From positions 1 through 56,510 of the forward strand of contig BPII01000015.1 of the NCBI GenBank assembly GCA_026004035.1: a DNA stretch of 56,510 bases. The letters run 5' to 3'. Of this stretch, positions 37,606 to 47,800 are shown in pieces. The translations under genes and the position numbers were made by a program. Below the pieces are notes generated by a model, which was given only the letters and a program-made list of their open reading frames with translations, searched no databases and had not been told where the DNA came from. Source of the DNA: Candidatus Sericytochromatia bacterium (GTDB lineage Bacteria; Cyanobacteriota; Sericytochromatia; UBA7694; JACMQJ01). The first letter of the stretch is position 1, and every line of letters starts with the position of its first letter.

Positions 37606-38502
37606 TTATTTATTAGATTTTAAATAAGGATGATTTTCTAGTCTTTCCAAAGTTTCAGCTATATATAAATTATCTGGTGCCAATGATTTAGCTTTTTTAC
37701 ATGTTTCTAGTGCCTTCTCTATTTTACCATCCATTTCATATAATATTGCTAGCATCTCTAGTATTTCAGGATTATTTTCATTTATACTACAAGCTTTTTC
37801 TAATATAGGTAAAGCCAATTGTCCTTCTTCTATTTCTATATATATTAATCCTAAACAAACTAAAGCTCTCTCATTATCAGGTTCTAATTGCAATAATTGC
37901 TCTAGTTGTTCTATTGCCATACTGTATTTGCCTTGTCTTCTATATATTTCTGCTAAAGCATATCTAGCATTTATATCGTCAGGCTTTTTATTTATTACAT
38001 GTTGTAAATTAGCAATTGCTGGATAATAATCATCATTTTTAAAATACACAGAACTCAACAAGTAGAATGATTGTGTATGATTAAGGTCTAACTGACATGC
38101 TTTTTCTAATACTTTTTTAGCTTCTTCTAATTTATTTTGTTCTATGTATAAAACACCTAAATTATAGTAAGTGTCAACATTATTAGGATTTATTTGTAAT
38201 GATCTTAAATAATATTCTTCAGCTTTCTGTGATTCTCCTCTTGATTGGTGTATAGCAGCAGCATTACTATAAGCACTAAAAAGTCTTGGATCTTTTTCCA
38301 AAGCTCTTCTAAAAGCATCCAATGCACCATCTAGAAAACCTTTAAACATTTTTATAATACCATAATTATTATAAGCAGGAGCAAGATTCTCATCTAACTC
38401 TATAGCTTTTACAAAAGCTTGTTCAGCTTCATCATCTTTATTTTGCTTTAATAACTCAATACCTTGATTAAGATATTTAATAGCTTCTTGATTATATTTC
38501 AT
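37606..38502 (-). CDS. TPR-repeat protein
   Basis: A 298-residue protein made almost entirely of about eight tetratricopeptide repeats, for example AYNNYGIIKMFKGFLDGALD, YYNLGVLYIEQNKLEEAKK and ALVCLGLIYIEIEEGQLAL. No signal peptide, so probably a cytoplasmic scaffold for protein-protein contacts. Partners are unknown. The ATG has GAGAGG ahead of it. It stands alone, facing the divergent metallophosphoesterase gene across a 306-bp gap. Confidence 0.88.
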   Translation of the reverse strand: MKYNQEAIKYLNQGIELLKQNKDDEAEQAFVKAIELDENLAPAYNNYGIIKMFKGFLDGALDAFRRALEKDPRLFSAYSNAAAIHQSRGESQKAEEYYLRSLQINPNNVDTYYNLGVLYIEQNKLEEAKKVLEKACQLDLNHTQSFYLLSSVYFKNDDYYPAIANLQHVINKKPDDINARYALAEIYRRQGKYSMAIEQLEQLLQLEPDNERALVCLGLIYIEIEEGQLALPILEKACSINENNPEILEMLAILYEMDGKIEKALETCKKAKSLAPDNLYIAETLERLENHPYLKSNK

Positions 38503-38808
38503 AAATTTTAAAAACCTCTCGAATTTAAATTATAAATTATAATTATAATCTTCAATAATATTTTAGTATAGATTTTAATTATCTAAACTAAAATTAGTTT
38601 GTATTTATAAATTTTTCACTCAAAATGCAACACTTACCAATTTTAGAAAGTAGTTTAATAATTTTAAAACATAAATTATTATATAAAATTACTACTTTTA
38701 AACGCTCTCTAAAGAGTCGCATTATTACTGGTAAATTATATTTACTATTAAAAAAATGTATAATATACATTGTTTATAGATTGCTCTTGCTATATAATTT
38801 AGTAACTT
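38503..38808. other. 306-bp intergenic gap with operator-like palindrome
   Basis: No gene is seen; the short open frame here is AT-rich noise. It contains an imperfect inverted repeat (AGAAAGTAGT near 38646 against ACTACTTTT near 38690), a hairpin CTCT-CTAA-AGAG at 38705, and ATGTATA-A-TATACAT at 38756-38770 that includes a TATAAT -10-like box 39 bases before the metallophosphoesterase start. The last could be a promoter with an overlapping operator. Confidence 0.4.
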
Positions 38809-39564
38809 ATGAAAGTTCAATTTGTTTCTGATTTACATTTAGAATATGAAGAAAATAGAAATTATTTTAAAGAAAATCCTATTAAAGAATTTGGAGAAGT
38901 ATTAATACTAGCTGGTGACATAGTAAATGAAATTGATAGAGAAAAAGCTAATGATTTTTTTGAAGATATAGAAAAAAAATTTGACTTAATTATATCAGCA
39001 TTTGGTAACCATGAATTTTACTTAAACAATCTTGATTTTTCACTGCCAAGTTATAAAAAGGAATTATCCAAGAATCATTTATTACTAAATAATGAAACTA
39101 TTTGCTATAAAAATTGTAGATTTATAATTTCTACTTTGTGGTCAAAAATAGAAGAAAAACATAGGTATGAAATATCAAATAGATTAAATGATTATAAGTA
39201 TATAAAATATAAAAATGAAAAATTTTCAACTTATCATAGTGATGAAGTTTTTGAAATTTGTAAAAATTTTATAATATCCGAGCTTGAAAAATATTTTAAG
39301 GGTAAGACTATTGTAATAACTCATCATTTACCAAGTTATGAATGTGTTAATCCAAAATGGAGAAATAGTAATTTAGCTTCTGGTTTTGTTAATAAATTAG
39401 ATGATTTAATATTAAAATATGAACCTGATTTCTGGATATTCGGGCATCAACATGAATATTCAGAGTGTAAAATTGGAAATACAATATTATTGTCAAATCC
39501 ATTAGGATATTTTAAAAAAGAAAATTTTAAATTATTTTCTTCAAATAAATATTTTGAAGTATAG
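38809..39564 (+). CDS. Metallophosphoesterase
   Basis: A 251-residue calcineurin-like phosphoesterase. The metal-binding motifs appear in order: VSDLHLEY, LAGDIVNE, FGNHEFYL, VITHHLPS and WIFGHQHEY. The substrate may be a nucleotide, a phosphoprotein or another phosphate ester and cannot be told. It is ten bases ahead of rpiB with a good ribosome site between, so the two are likely co-transcribed. Confidence 0.88.
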   Translation: MKVQFVSDLHLEYEENRNYFKENPIKEFGEVLILAGDIVNEIDREKANDFFEDIEKKFDLIISAFGNHEFYLNNLDFSLPSYKKELSKNHLLLNNETICYKNCRFIISTLWSKIEEKHRYEISNRLNDYKYIKYKNEKFSTYHSDEVFEICKNFIISELEKYFKGKTIVITHHLPSYECVNPKWRNSNLASGFVNKLDDLILKYEPDFWIFGHQHEYSECKIGNTILLSNPLGYFKKENFKLFSSNKYFEV

Positions 39565-39574
39565 GAGATAACTT

Positions 39575-40015
39575 ATGAAAATAATATTAGGTGCTGACCA
39601 TGGAGGATATGAATTAAAAAATAATATTGCTTTATGGTTGAAAGAAAATAATTATCAATTTGAAGATATAGGAGTATTTACACCTGATTCTGTTGATTAT
39701 CCTGACATAGCTTATAAAGTTGCTAAAAGTGTAAGTAATAGTGAATTTGATAGAGGTATATTAGTTTGTGGTTCTGGAGTCGGAGTTTCTATTGTAGCAA
39801 ATAAAGTAAAAGGTATAAGAGCTGTTAATTGTCATGATACAGTAACAGCTAGATTAAGTCGCCAACATAATAATACAAATATAATAACTTTTGGTGGTAG
39901 ATTTATTGCTAAAGAAATGGCTTATGAAATACTAAAGGTATGGTTAAATACAGAATTTGAAGGTGGGAGGCATACTAATAGAATAAATAAAATTAAACAA
40001 ATTGAGGAAAAATAG
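39575..40015 (+). CDS. rpiB: Ribose-5-phosphate isomerase B
   Basis: A 146-residue sugar isomerase with LGADHGGYELK, the catalytic cysteine region GILVCGSGVGVSIVANKVKG, and NTNIITFGGRFIA. It interconverts ribose-5-phosphate and ribulose-5-phosphate. The start has AGGAGATAAC ahead. Length is normal. The next gene starts two bases downstream. Confidence 0.95.
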   Translation: MKIILGADHGGYELKNNIALWLKENNYQFEDIGVFTPDSVDYPDIAYKVAKSVSNSEFDRGILVCGSGVGVSIVANKVKGIRAVNCHDTVTARLSRQHNNTNIITFGGRFIAKEMAYEILKVWLNTEFEGGRHTNRINKIKQIEEK

Positions 40016-40017
40016 AT

Positions 40018-40839
40018 TTGATAAAATTATTAAATGGATTAGAAGCTACTGTAGAAGGATTACTTTATACAGGTGTTAAGTTTTTTTATTCTTCTAGTGC
40101 ATTTCCAAATAATAGACTATTATTATATGCTTTAAAAAGATTTAGAGAAGTAAATAGAATTTGCATACAAACAAATAATGATAAAGAGACTTTAGGAAGA
40201 TTTATAGGAGCAGGTATAACAGGAACAAAGTTATCAGCTAGCAACGAAGCTTTAAAAATTGATTTGTTAAATTATCCTGATTTTCCAGCTTTAATCATAG
40301 ATATATCTAACGAATTTAATTATTTATATAACAAATTTATAACCATTATACCATCAAATATACAAAATATTTATAATTTAACAATAGAAGCATTTAATAT
40401 TTCTCAATATTTAAAAAGAATTGTTATCTTGAAAATTGAAAAAGTATTTTCTGATATTTACTCAGATATAAATATTTCTGAAAATATATTACCTATTGAA
40501 AAAACTTATATAGAAAAACTAGAAAATTCCTATTCAATCTATGAAACTTATGATACAAATGATTCTGAAATACTTATAATATCTTATGGTTTTATATCTG
40601 AAATAATAAAAGAAAACATTAAATACTTAAGTCAAAATAAAAAAATAGGTTTATTCAAGCTTATAACCTTAAATCCTTTGCCTTTAGAAGAAATAAAGCA
40701 ACTAAATTATAGAAATAATAAAATCATAATGGTAAATATTCCTTTTATAAATTCAATTTCAGAAAAAATTATTAATATAAATGAATATGATGTAAATAAA
40801 GTCATTAATGAGATTAAATTTGTTATTAGTAATTTATAA
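40018..40839 (+). CDS. Shortened KorA/PorA-like (2-oxoacid:ferredoxin oxidoreductase alpha) protein
   Basis: A 273-residue protein starting at TTG with GAGGAA nearby. The N-terminus (NGLEATVEGLLYTGVKFFYS) parallels the GNEAIA-type opening of 2-oxoacid:ferredoxin oxidoreductase alpha subunits. The C-terminal half has ILIISYGFISEIIKENIKYL and KIGLFKLITLNPLPLEEIKQ, like their domain II. The family is usually 350 residues or more, and the acidic and thiamine-contact regions in the middle look reduced. No beta or gamma subunit is adjacent. It may be a degenerate copy or one with a changed role. Confidence 0.55.
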   Translation: MIKLLNGLEATVEGLLYTGVKFFYSSSAFPNNRLLLYALKRFREVNRICIQTNNDKETLGRFIGAGITGTKLSASNEALKIDLLNYPDFPALIIDISNEFNYLYNKFITIIPSNIQNIYNLTIEAFNISQYLKRIVILKIEKVFSDIYSDINISENILPIEKTYIEKLENSYSIYETYDTNDSEILIISYGFISEIIKENIKYLSQNKKIGLFKLITLNPLPLEEIKQLNYRNNKIIMVNIPFINSISEKIININEYDVNKVINEIKFVISNL

Positions 40840-41053
40840 TCACTAGTTATAAAACCTCAACAATAAAACTATAAATTTATTGTAAAATAATAGATAATTC
40901 TGATTTCTATGTAAGAAGTTAATTATTAGCTTACAATAAGGTTATTGTTTCAACTACTCTTAAAAAAATTGTCGTCCAGAAAATAATTTTACTAATAAAA
41001 TGATACAAATTTTATCAAAGAAAGCTTATAATTAAATCAAGGAGATAAATTTT

Positions 41054-41581
41054 ATGAATGATATAAGAAAAATTACAGACTTAGCAAGAAAAACAGTTGA
41101 ATTATTTGTTACTGAAAATAAAGTTCTTGAAGTTCCTAATGATATTCTACCTGAGTATAAAGATAAAAGAGCAGGTGTTTTTGTAACTATATATAAGAAT
41201 GGCAATCTTAGGGGTTGTATAGGAACTATAATGCCAACAGAAGAAAATATTATAAAGGAAGTTATAAGAAATGCTATATCATCTTGTAGTCAAGACCCAA
41301 GATTTACAAAAGTTAGTCCCGATGAATTGAATAGTTTAAAGTATTCTGTGAGTATTTTGATGCCTCCTGAACCTGTAAACTCCTTAAAGGATCTTGATCC
41401 AAGTAAATATGGTGTAATTGTTACAGGACAATATGGAAGACGAGGTTTGTTATTACCAAGATTAGAAGGTATAAAAACAGTAGAAGAACAAGTAATGCAT
41501 GCAATGGCAAAAGCTGGAATTAGATTAGGTGAAAAAATATCATTATCAAGGTTTGAGTCAATAGAATATAAAGAAGAATAA
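41054..41581 (+). CDS. AMMECR1-domain protein (AmmeMemoRadiSam protein A-like)
   Basis: A 175-residue AMMECR1 family protein with VFVTIYKNGNLRGCIGTI (the LRGCIG signature), DPRFTKVSPDELNSLKYSVS and GRRGLLLPRLEG. In many microbes it is paired with Memo-like and radical SAM proteins, but those genes are not next to it here. The function is not well established. The start has CAAGGAGA at good distance. The 214-bp gap upstream has a TATAAT near 41025. Confidence 0.92.
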   Translation: MNDIRKITDLARKTVELFVTENKVLEVPNDILPEYKDKRAGVFVTIYKNGNLRGCIGTIMPTEENIIKEVIRNAISSCSQDPRFTKVSPDELNSLKYSVSILMPPEPVNSLKDLDPSKYGVIVTGQYGRRGLLLPRLEGIKTVEEQVMHAMAKAGIRLGEKISLSRFESIEYKEE

Positions 41582-41691
41582 AATTTTAATATTTAAATGT
41601 AATAATCTTCTGTTAAAGTTTATATTCAAGTTATATTTCTTGTATCAATTAAGTTATTTTTCAGTATATAATTAAATTTAAGGAGGTTTAT

Positions 41692-42042
41692 ATGAGTCCA
41701 TACAATCCTTTTGAAGATGAAGAAGATGAAAAGGATACTGATTTAGTAAAATCAAATTATAGAAAAAAATATCGTTATAGATTATTAAGAACAATTAGAA
41801 ATGAAGTAATAGGAGTTGTAGTTGATCCTCCTGATGATGATATGATTATGAAAATAGGTGATAAAGTTATAGAATTTGATGATTCAGCACCTCTTTTAGA
41901 ATATATACCATCATTTATAGAAAAAATAGCTCAAAAACCTGAATTTAAAGAATTAGGCTTATATGATTGTGGAAAAATAAGAGAAATATCAGCTAATGAC
42001 TTTATATCATTAGACGACTTAATTCAAAATGGTTATCAATAA
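41692..42042 (+). CDS. Hypothetical acidic protein
   Basis: A 116-residue soluble protein with a strong ribosome site (AAGGAGG). It begins with an acidic stretch (YNPFEDEEDEKDTD), then a basic helix (RKKYRYRLLRTIRNE) and a compact mixed region with VVVDPPDDDMIMKIGDKVIE. No family recognised. It is four bases before rsmD, so the two are likely co-expressed, which may hint at a ribosome-linked role. Confidence 0.65.
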   Translation: MSPYNPFEDEEDEKDTDLVKSNYRKKYRYRLLRTIRNEVIGVVVDPPDDDMIMKIGDKVIEFDDSAPLLEYIPSFIEKIAQKPEFKELGLYDCGKIREISANDFISLDDLIQNGYQ

Positions 42043-42047
42043 TATTA

Positions 42048-42599
42048 ATGATAAAAGTTACAGGTGGAACTCTAAAAGGTTATAAAATTAATACTTTAAA
42101 AGGATTTGAAACAAGGCCTACATCATCAAAAGTTAGAGAAGCAATATTTAATATAATACAGGCTAATGTAGTTAATAGTAATTGGTTAGATTGTTTTTCT
42201 GGTTCAGGAATAATTGGAATAGAAGCCTTAAGTAGAGGTGCTTTAAAAGTAACATTTGTTGAAAAAACATATAATTCATATACTACAATAATAAATAATT
42301 TAAAAAAAACAAATCTTATTAAAAAATCTGATATTTACAAAATGGATTTTTTTAAATTTATTAACAAATGTAATGAAAAATATGATTTTATTTACTTTGA
42401 TCCACCCTATCAAAGTAATTATTATCAAGAATTTTCAAATTTTTTAACCAAGAAAAATTTACTTAATGAAAATGGTATTTTAATAGTAGAACATGAATCA
42501 AATAGTGATTTATCTAATACTTTTATTAATTTGCATTTTACAAAAACATATAATTATGGTAGAACTTCTTTATCTTTTTTTAAAAATATAATAGAATAA
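42048..42599 (+). CDS. rsmD: 16S rRNA (guanine966-N2)-methyltransferase
   Basis: A 183-residue methyltransferase with the family start MIKVTGGTLKGYKI, RPTSSKVREAIFNI, the SAM site DCFSGSGIIGIEALSRGA and the catalytic YFDPPYQ. It modifies G966 of 16S rRNA. Length matches the family. It sits five bases ahead of the TadB-like gene. Confidence 0.93.
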   Translation: MIKVTGGTLKGYKINTLKGFETRPTSSKVREAIFNIIQANVVNSNWLDCFSGSGIIGIEALSRGALKVTFVEKTYNSYTTIINNLKKTNLIKKSDIYKMDFFKFINKCNEKYDFIYFDPPYQSNYYQEFSNFLTKKNLLNENGILIVEHESNSDLSNTFINLHFTKTYNYGRTSLSFFKNIIE

Positions 42600-42604
42600 C
42601 TTTT

Positions 42605-43474
42605 ATGAATATATTAATGCCAGCTTTAATTGCAATAATAATATTTATTGTAGTTTTTTTATTAATAGCAGTATTTTCAAAAAATATTGAGAACTTTTTA
42701 GAACCACTCTTTCAAAAATATTTGAATGAATTAGAAAAAGATTTCACTATTTTAAATTTACCTTTTACACCAATGGACTTTTTAAAATACCAAGTTGGCG
42801 CAATAATTTTAATGTTTATTATTGGTTTGTTAATTGGTGATGGAATATTTTTAAAAATATTAATATCTATTATCTTATCTTATAGTGTCTTTGTATATTC
42901 AAATCTGTATATTACAAATAAAAAAAAACAAAGAAAACAAAAATTTGAAGAACAATTTGTAGATGCTTTAGAAATGATTTCAAATGGTGTTAGATCTGGA
43001 TTAAGCTTAATGCAAGCATTAGAAGTTGTTGTTAATGAAATGGAAGATCCTATATCCTATGAAATAAATCTTGTAATACAATCAACAAGAGTTGGAGTTT
43101 CTTTAGCAAATGCTTTAAATAATTGGGCAGAAAGAATAAATTCTCCTGATCTAGACATATTTGTAACAGCTGTTATTATACAGAATCAAACAGGAGGTAA
43201 TTTGGCTGAAATATTGGAAACTTTAGCACAAACAATAAGAGAAAGATTTAGAATACAAAGACAAATAAAAACTCTTACAGCTCAAGGAGTAGCAAGTTCA
43301 TATATTTTAACAGGATTACCAATATTTTTAATAATAGCATTAATGTTTATACAGCCTGAAACAATGAAAGTTTTATACACAACAACTTATGGCTTAATTT
43401 TATCAGGGTTTATAATAATAATGATTTCAATAGGTAGTATAATGGTAAGAAAAATAATAAACATAGATATTTGA
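42605..43474 (+). CDS. TadB-like type II secretion F-domain protein
   Basis: A 289-residue inner-membrane protein of the Tad/Flp pilus TadB family. It has two N-terminal membrane segments, the cytoplasmic F domain with ALEMISNGVRSGLSLMQALE and TGGNLAEILETLAQTIRERF, and two C-terminal segments. Such proteins form the platform of Flp pilus or type II secretion machines. The rest of the tad cluster (tadA, tadC, flp) is absent from the window, so it is isolated here. Its TGA stop overlaps the ATG of the next gene. Confidence 0.88.
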   Translation: MNILMPALIAIIIFIVVFLLIAVFSKNIENFLEPLFQKYLNELEKDFTILNLPFTPMDFLKYQVGAIILMFIIGLLIGDGIFLKILISIILSYSVFVYSNLYITNKKKQRKQKFEEQFVDALEMISNGVRSGLSLMQALEVVVNEMEDPISYEINLVIQSTRVGVSLANALNNWAERINSPDLDIFVTAVIIQNQTGGNLAEILETLAQTIRERFRIQRQIKTLTAQGVASSYILTGLPIFLIIALMFIQPETMKVLYTTTYGLILSGFIIIMISIGSIMVRKIINIDI

Positions 43475-44730
43475 TGTTTTTTAAAAATAAAATATTTGAA
43501 AATTTTGTTTCTCTATTTATTTGGCAATTAACTATAAACTTACTTAAACTTATATGGATACCTTATGTAATAAAAATACTAGGAGTTGGTAACTATGGTA
43601 TATTTACTATTTCTCAAAGTATATGCTTCTACCTTATAAATATTGTAGATTATGGTTTCAATACAACAGCAACAAGAGAAATTTCAATTAATAGAAATAA
43701 TAAAGAAGAATTATCAAAAATATTTACTTCTGTTTTATTATCAAAAATATTTCTTATATTTATCTGTTTTATTTTTTTAATAAATTTAATAAACTTTATA
43801 CCACAACTTAGTCTAAATAAAAGAGTTTATTTATATTCATTTGGAATTGTTATAGGAACTTGTTTATTTCCATTTTTTTTGTTTCAAGGCTTAGAGAAAA
43901 TGAAGTATATAACTTATATAGATTCTTTTTTTAGATTAATTTCTATTTTACTAATTTTCACATTTATAAAAAATAATAATGATTTAGAAAAGTTATGTAT
44001 TATATTCAGTTTAGGTTATATTTTATCCGGATTAATAGGAATTTTTTTTTCAATTTTTATTTTAAAAATAAGTTTTAAATATGTAGAGTTTAATTATATT
44101 TTTAATCAGTATAAAAAAGGCTTTGATATCTTTGTAAGTAATTTAATAGTTAATATTTTAAATAATACAAACAATATTTTGATAGGCTTTTTTATTGGCA
44201 CTAAATATTCAGCTTTTTATAGTATTGCTGATAAAATTAGAGTACTATTTATAAGTTTATATTCAATTATTATAAATCCTATTTATTCAAGAATATGCTT
44301 TGTTTATAACGAAAATAGAAACGATTACTTAAAAAAAATAAAAGCTATAGAAAAGTTTATTTTTATAATATCTATACTAATGCTACTAGCAATAAATATA
44401 TTTTCAGATTTTTTTATAAAAATTTTCTTAAGCGAGGATTTTAAATATAGCATAATAATAATTAGATTTCTATCTATTTCCGTTTTTATAAATGGTTTAA
44501 GCTTTATTTATAGCAATATATTTTTAGCTTCGACAGAAAATTATAAGATTATTAGAAACTCCTATTTTATAGGAATATTTATATACTTAATATCATCCTT
44601 TGTTATAATACATAAAAATATCAATCTTTTAACTTTTGGAATAAATCTTATTATTTCAGAATTAATTATAACTTTAATTTTTTACTATGAATATTATTCT
44701 TACCTTAAGATAAAAAAGTATATTTGTTAA
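43474..44730 (+). CDS. Wzx-type polysaccharide flippase
   Basis: A 418-residue MATE/MOP-superfamily transporter of about 12-14 membrane helices, resembling O-antigen and exopolysaccharide flippases: IPYVIKILGVGNYGIFTISQ at the N-terminus, then DYGFNTTATREIS, and FFIGTKYSAFYSIADKIR in the middle. It would flip undecaprenyl-linked oligosaccharide across the inner membrane. The ATG at 43474 is preferred over a TTG one codon earlier. No glycosyltransferase or polymerase gene is adjacent, so its polymer is unknown. Confidence 0.87.
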   Translation: MFFKNKIFENFVSLFIWQLTINLLKLIWIPYVIKILGVGNYGIFTISQSICFYLINIVDYGFNTTATREISINRNNKEELSKIFTSVLLSKIFLIFICFIFLINLINFIPQLSLNKRVYLYSFGIVIGTCLFPFFLFQGLEKMKYITYIDSFFRLISILLIFTFIKNNNDLEKLCIIFSLGYILSGLIGIFFSIFILKISFKYVEFNYIFNQYKKGFDIFVSNLIVNILNNTNNILIGFFIGTKYSAFYSIADKIRVLFISLYSIIINPIYSRICFVYNENRNDYLKKIKAIEKFIFIISILMLLAINIFSDFFIKIFLSEDFKYSIIIIRFLSISVFINGLSFIYSNIFLASTENYKIIRNSYFIGIFIYLISSFVIIHKNINLLTFGINLIISELIITLIFYYEYYSYLKIKKYIC

Positions 44731-44772
44731 AAAAAAAATTTTAATTTTAAAAATAATTTAAGATTGCTTTTG

Positions 44773-44798
44773 TTTTTTGAAAAAACACTTTCAAAAAA
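44773..44798. other. AT-rich inverted repeat before the giant hook-like gene
   Basis: TTTTTTGAAA and TTTCAAAAAA flank a six-base loop, 43 bases after the flippase gene and 53 before the next start. It may act as a weak terminator for the flippase transcript or as an operator. Confidence 0.35.
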
Positions 44799-44850
44799 AT
44801 GAATAATTGTATATATTTAAAGTAGTAATAATTTTTTATTTGGAGGCACT

Positions 44851-47800
44851 ATGCCATCTATAAATCCATGGCACATTATATACTCTATAAGAGCTGTAAA
44901 TGCTTGGCAAAAAATGATAAACTCTAATATAGTAGGAGCTACGAGAGTTGGTTATAAAGATGCTGATTTGTTTTTTAAAGGTGGTGCTACACAAGTAGCT
45001 TATGGTCCTGGTGGAGCATTAAGACAAGTAGCTGAACAATCTCTTTCTGTTGGTTATACAAATATAAATTTTTCCCAAGGTGCAATAACTCACTCTTCTG
45101 ATTGGGCACATGTAGCAATAAATGGTCCAGGATTTTTCTATGCAACAAATGACATAGTAGCACCTAAAAAAGAAAATCTAAATTATACAAGAGATGGACA
45201 ATTTTACGTTGATGCAGATGGGGTTTTAAGAACTAAAGAAGGATTGTATGTACTTGATGGTACCCAAATACCAGGTGTTAGTGATCCAACTTCAGAATGG
45301 TATCCACCTTGGAATGGTTCTATTTTCTGGAATTGGATTGAAAGAAACAAATTAAGAGTTAGAAACAATACTACAAAAGATTTAACAAAGGAAACTGTAG
45401 TAGAACTTACAGTTGATACTCAAGATCTTTTTAATAAAGGTAAAGTTCAATCTGATTTAGCAGATCTTAGAATAGGTTATTACGATTATACTACAGGTAC
45501 CTGGACAAGTGTTCCAATAGAAATAGTAGGTCCTATGACTCCTTCTGCAAATACAAAAATTAGATTTAGATTGCAAAAAGATTTATCCATAGGTGAAAGT
45601 GTAACAGATGAATATTTCTTATTTTCAAAATATCTTGATACTCCTGTAACTGGAAATGTTCAAACAATAACACAATCCACTTTTCCTCCTACAATGACTA
45701 CTGGAAAAAATATAGGTACAGTTGATCCTGATGGTATATTAGATGACTTTACAGGTGTATTTAATCCTGTAAGTGATAGTGGTTCTACAGTTCCAGGAGC
45801 AACAGCTCCTGAAGATTGGATGAAGGCTGTAGGTCAAACAGGTAATTTATGGAGAGTAGGATTACCTGACAGTACTTCTGATTCCTGGCCTGGACTCGCT
45901 GCTGGTAGTATAGATTATGTTCAAGGGACAGGTTATCAATTTAATACTGGCAGTCAAGAAATTTATAGAGTAGCAGATTCTTCTAGACCAAACGGTTGGA
46001 AGTTTGTTGATGAACTTGGTAATGAAATAACAATGAAGGTTATAGACGGAACTAATAATAATGGTAATGCAAATCCTAGTTATGACTTTACTTTGTCAGA
46101 TATTCATAATTCAGGAACAGTGGATAGCAGTGGTAATTATGTTAAATATACTTTGAATGATACAAACACTTCTCATAGGCAATGGGAAGAATTCAAACCA
46201 ACAGATTTAAATCCATCATGGAATAAACCTGATTTAGCTGGAGTACCATATAATCCTAGCTCTGGAACTTATGGAGGATGGGGACAAACACCTTATGTTG
46301 ATAATACAAATAGTTTGACAACGGGTGATATTACTAGTCCTTCTGGAACAGCATGGCAAGGAAGTGGTTCAAATAATAATTTTGAATATTTATTAGTAAG
46401 ACAACCAATATATGTTGGTACAGAAGGCTTAATAAGAGGTGGTGGTTCTTTAGATTTAGATGGATTTGTTAATAAAAATGTTGCAATAATTTTGAGAAAA
46501 CCAGATGGAAGTTATACTACATTATATAATTCAAATTCTCCATCAGGAGTTACAACTTTTTCTGGTGTAAATTTAGATTATAGTCAATTACAACCTGGTA
46601 TAAATTGGTTAGAAGTTTATGCAAGTAAAGATGTAGCAACAACATCTCCTATGTTAATACCATTAGATACAACATCAGGATTATGGAATAATGCTCCTAC
46701 GGCTGGTTCTATATCTTATACTAATGGAACTGGCTATGTATTTAATAATGAACAATTATATTTGAAAAAAACTTATGATAGTAATGAGGTTCCTCAATAT
46801 GAAATTGTAGATGCATTAGGAAATAAACCTCAAATGGAAATTTTAACTAATGTGACGCAAGAACAGATTACATTGAAGGGGATTCCACAAAATCCAGGAA
46901 GCACTGTTATATCAACAGGTTCAGTTATACCAGATACTTCTTCTCCTCAAACTTCTTCTTGGATAAATAGAACTAATACAAGTATATCTATGGCTTCTGA
47001 TAATACAAATGGAATTCATCCAAATCCTGAAGCTTATGAAGGACAAGGTTATTGGCATGACTTAGATGATTCATATAGATTAGGTGGTGAAGTTCATTTT
47101 TCTAATACAATAAATTTTAATCAAACTCTTTTAGAAAATGATGCAACTGGTTCTCCAACATTAGAAGAAGTAAATATATCTGGAAAAGTTTTTGCTCAGG
47201 ATGGTTGGAATTTATCTGTAATGAAAAATAACTTTGATCCTCCAGATAGTAAGACTCCTTATGGAACTGGTGATTGGACAATGGATGGTTATGCTCTAGG
47301 TTTACCTGATTCTTTTCCTGATACTCCTGAAAGTGATGATCCAAATGTTACAAGAGTTCATACTGTAGGAGATTTAGCAAAATTAAGTGCTGTTGGTGTT
47401 ACCACAAAAGTAACTGCTACAAATGAATCACAAACAGCTTTTAATGAAAGTATAACATCTTCTCAATTTTCTGAAACATCAACATTTTTACTTTCTGGTT
47501 TGACTGGTAAAGTTGGGGTTATAAAGGATGATGAAGTTGCGTATTTTGAAAGTTTTGATCATCATCCACTTATTGATATAACTTTGGCAGATTATGGATG
47601 GACAACAGTAGTACACAACGGAACTATAAATTGGAATTTAGTTTCAACTCCAGTTTCTCAGCGCCTTGATAATGATCCTTTAAACTTAGTTACTGATAGT
47701 TGGCAATATAATCTTAGATTTAGCAATGCATCAGGTACTAGCTATGAATCAATTAAAACAATAATAAATGAAGGCTTTGAAAGTGCATCTTTACCAGCAG

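Noticed and set aside
38625..38831. 68-codon frame before the metallophosphoesterase
   Set aside because: No ribosome site, AT-driven composition, and it overlaps the true start of the next gene.
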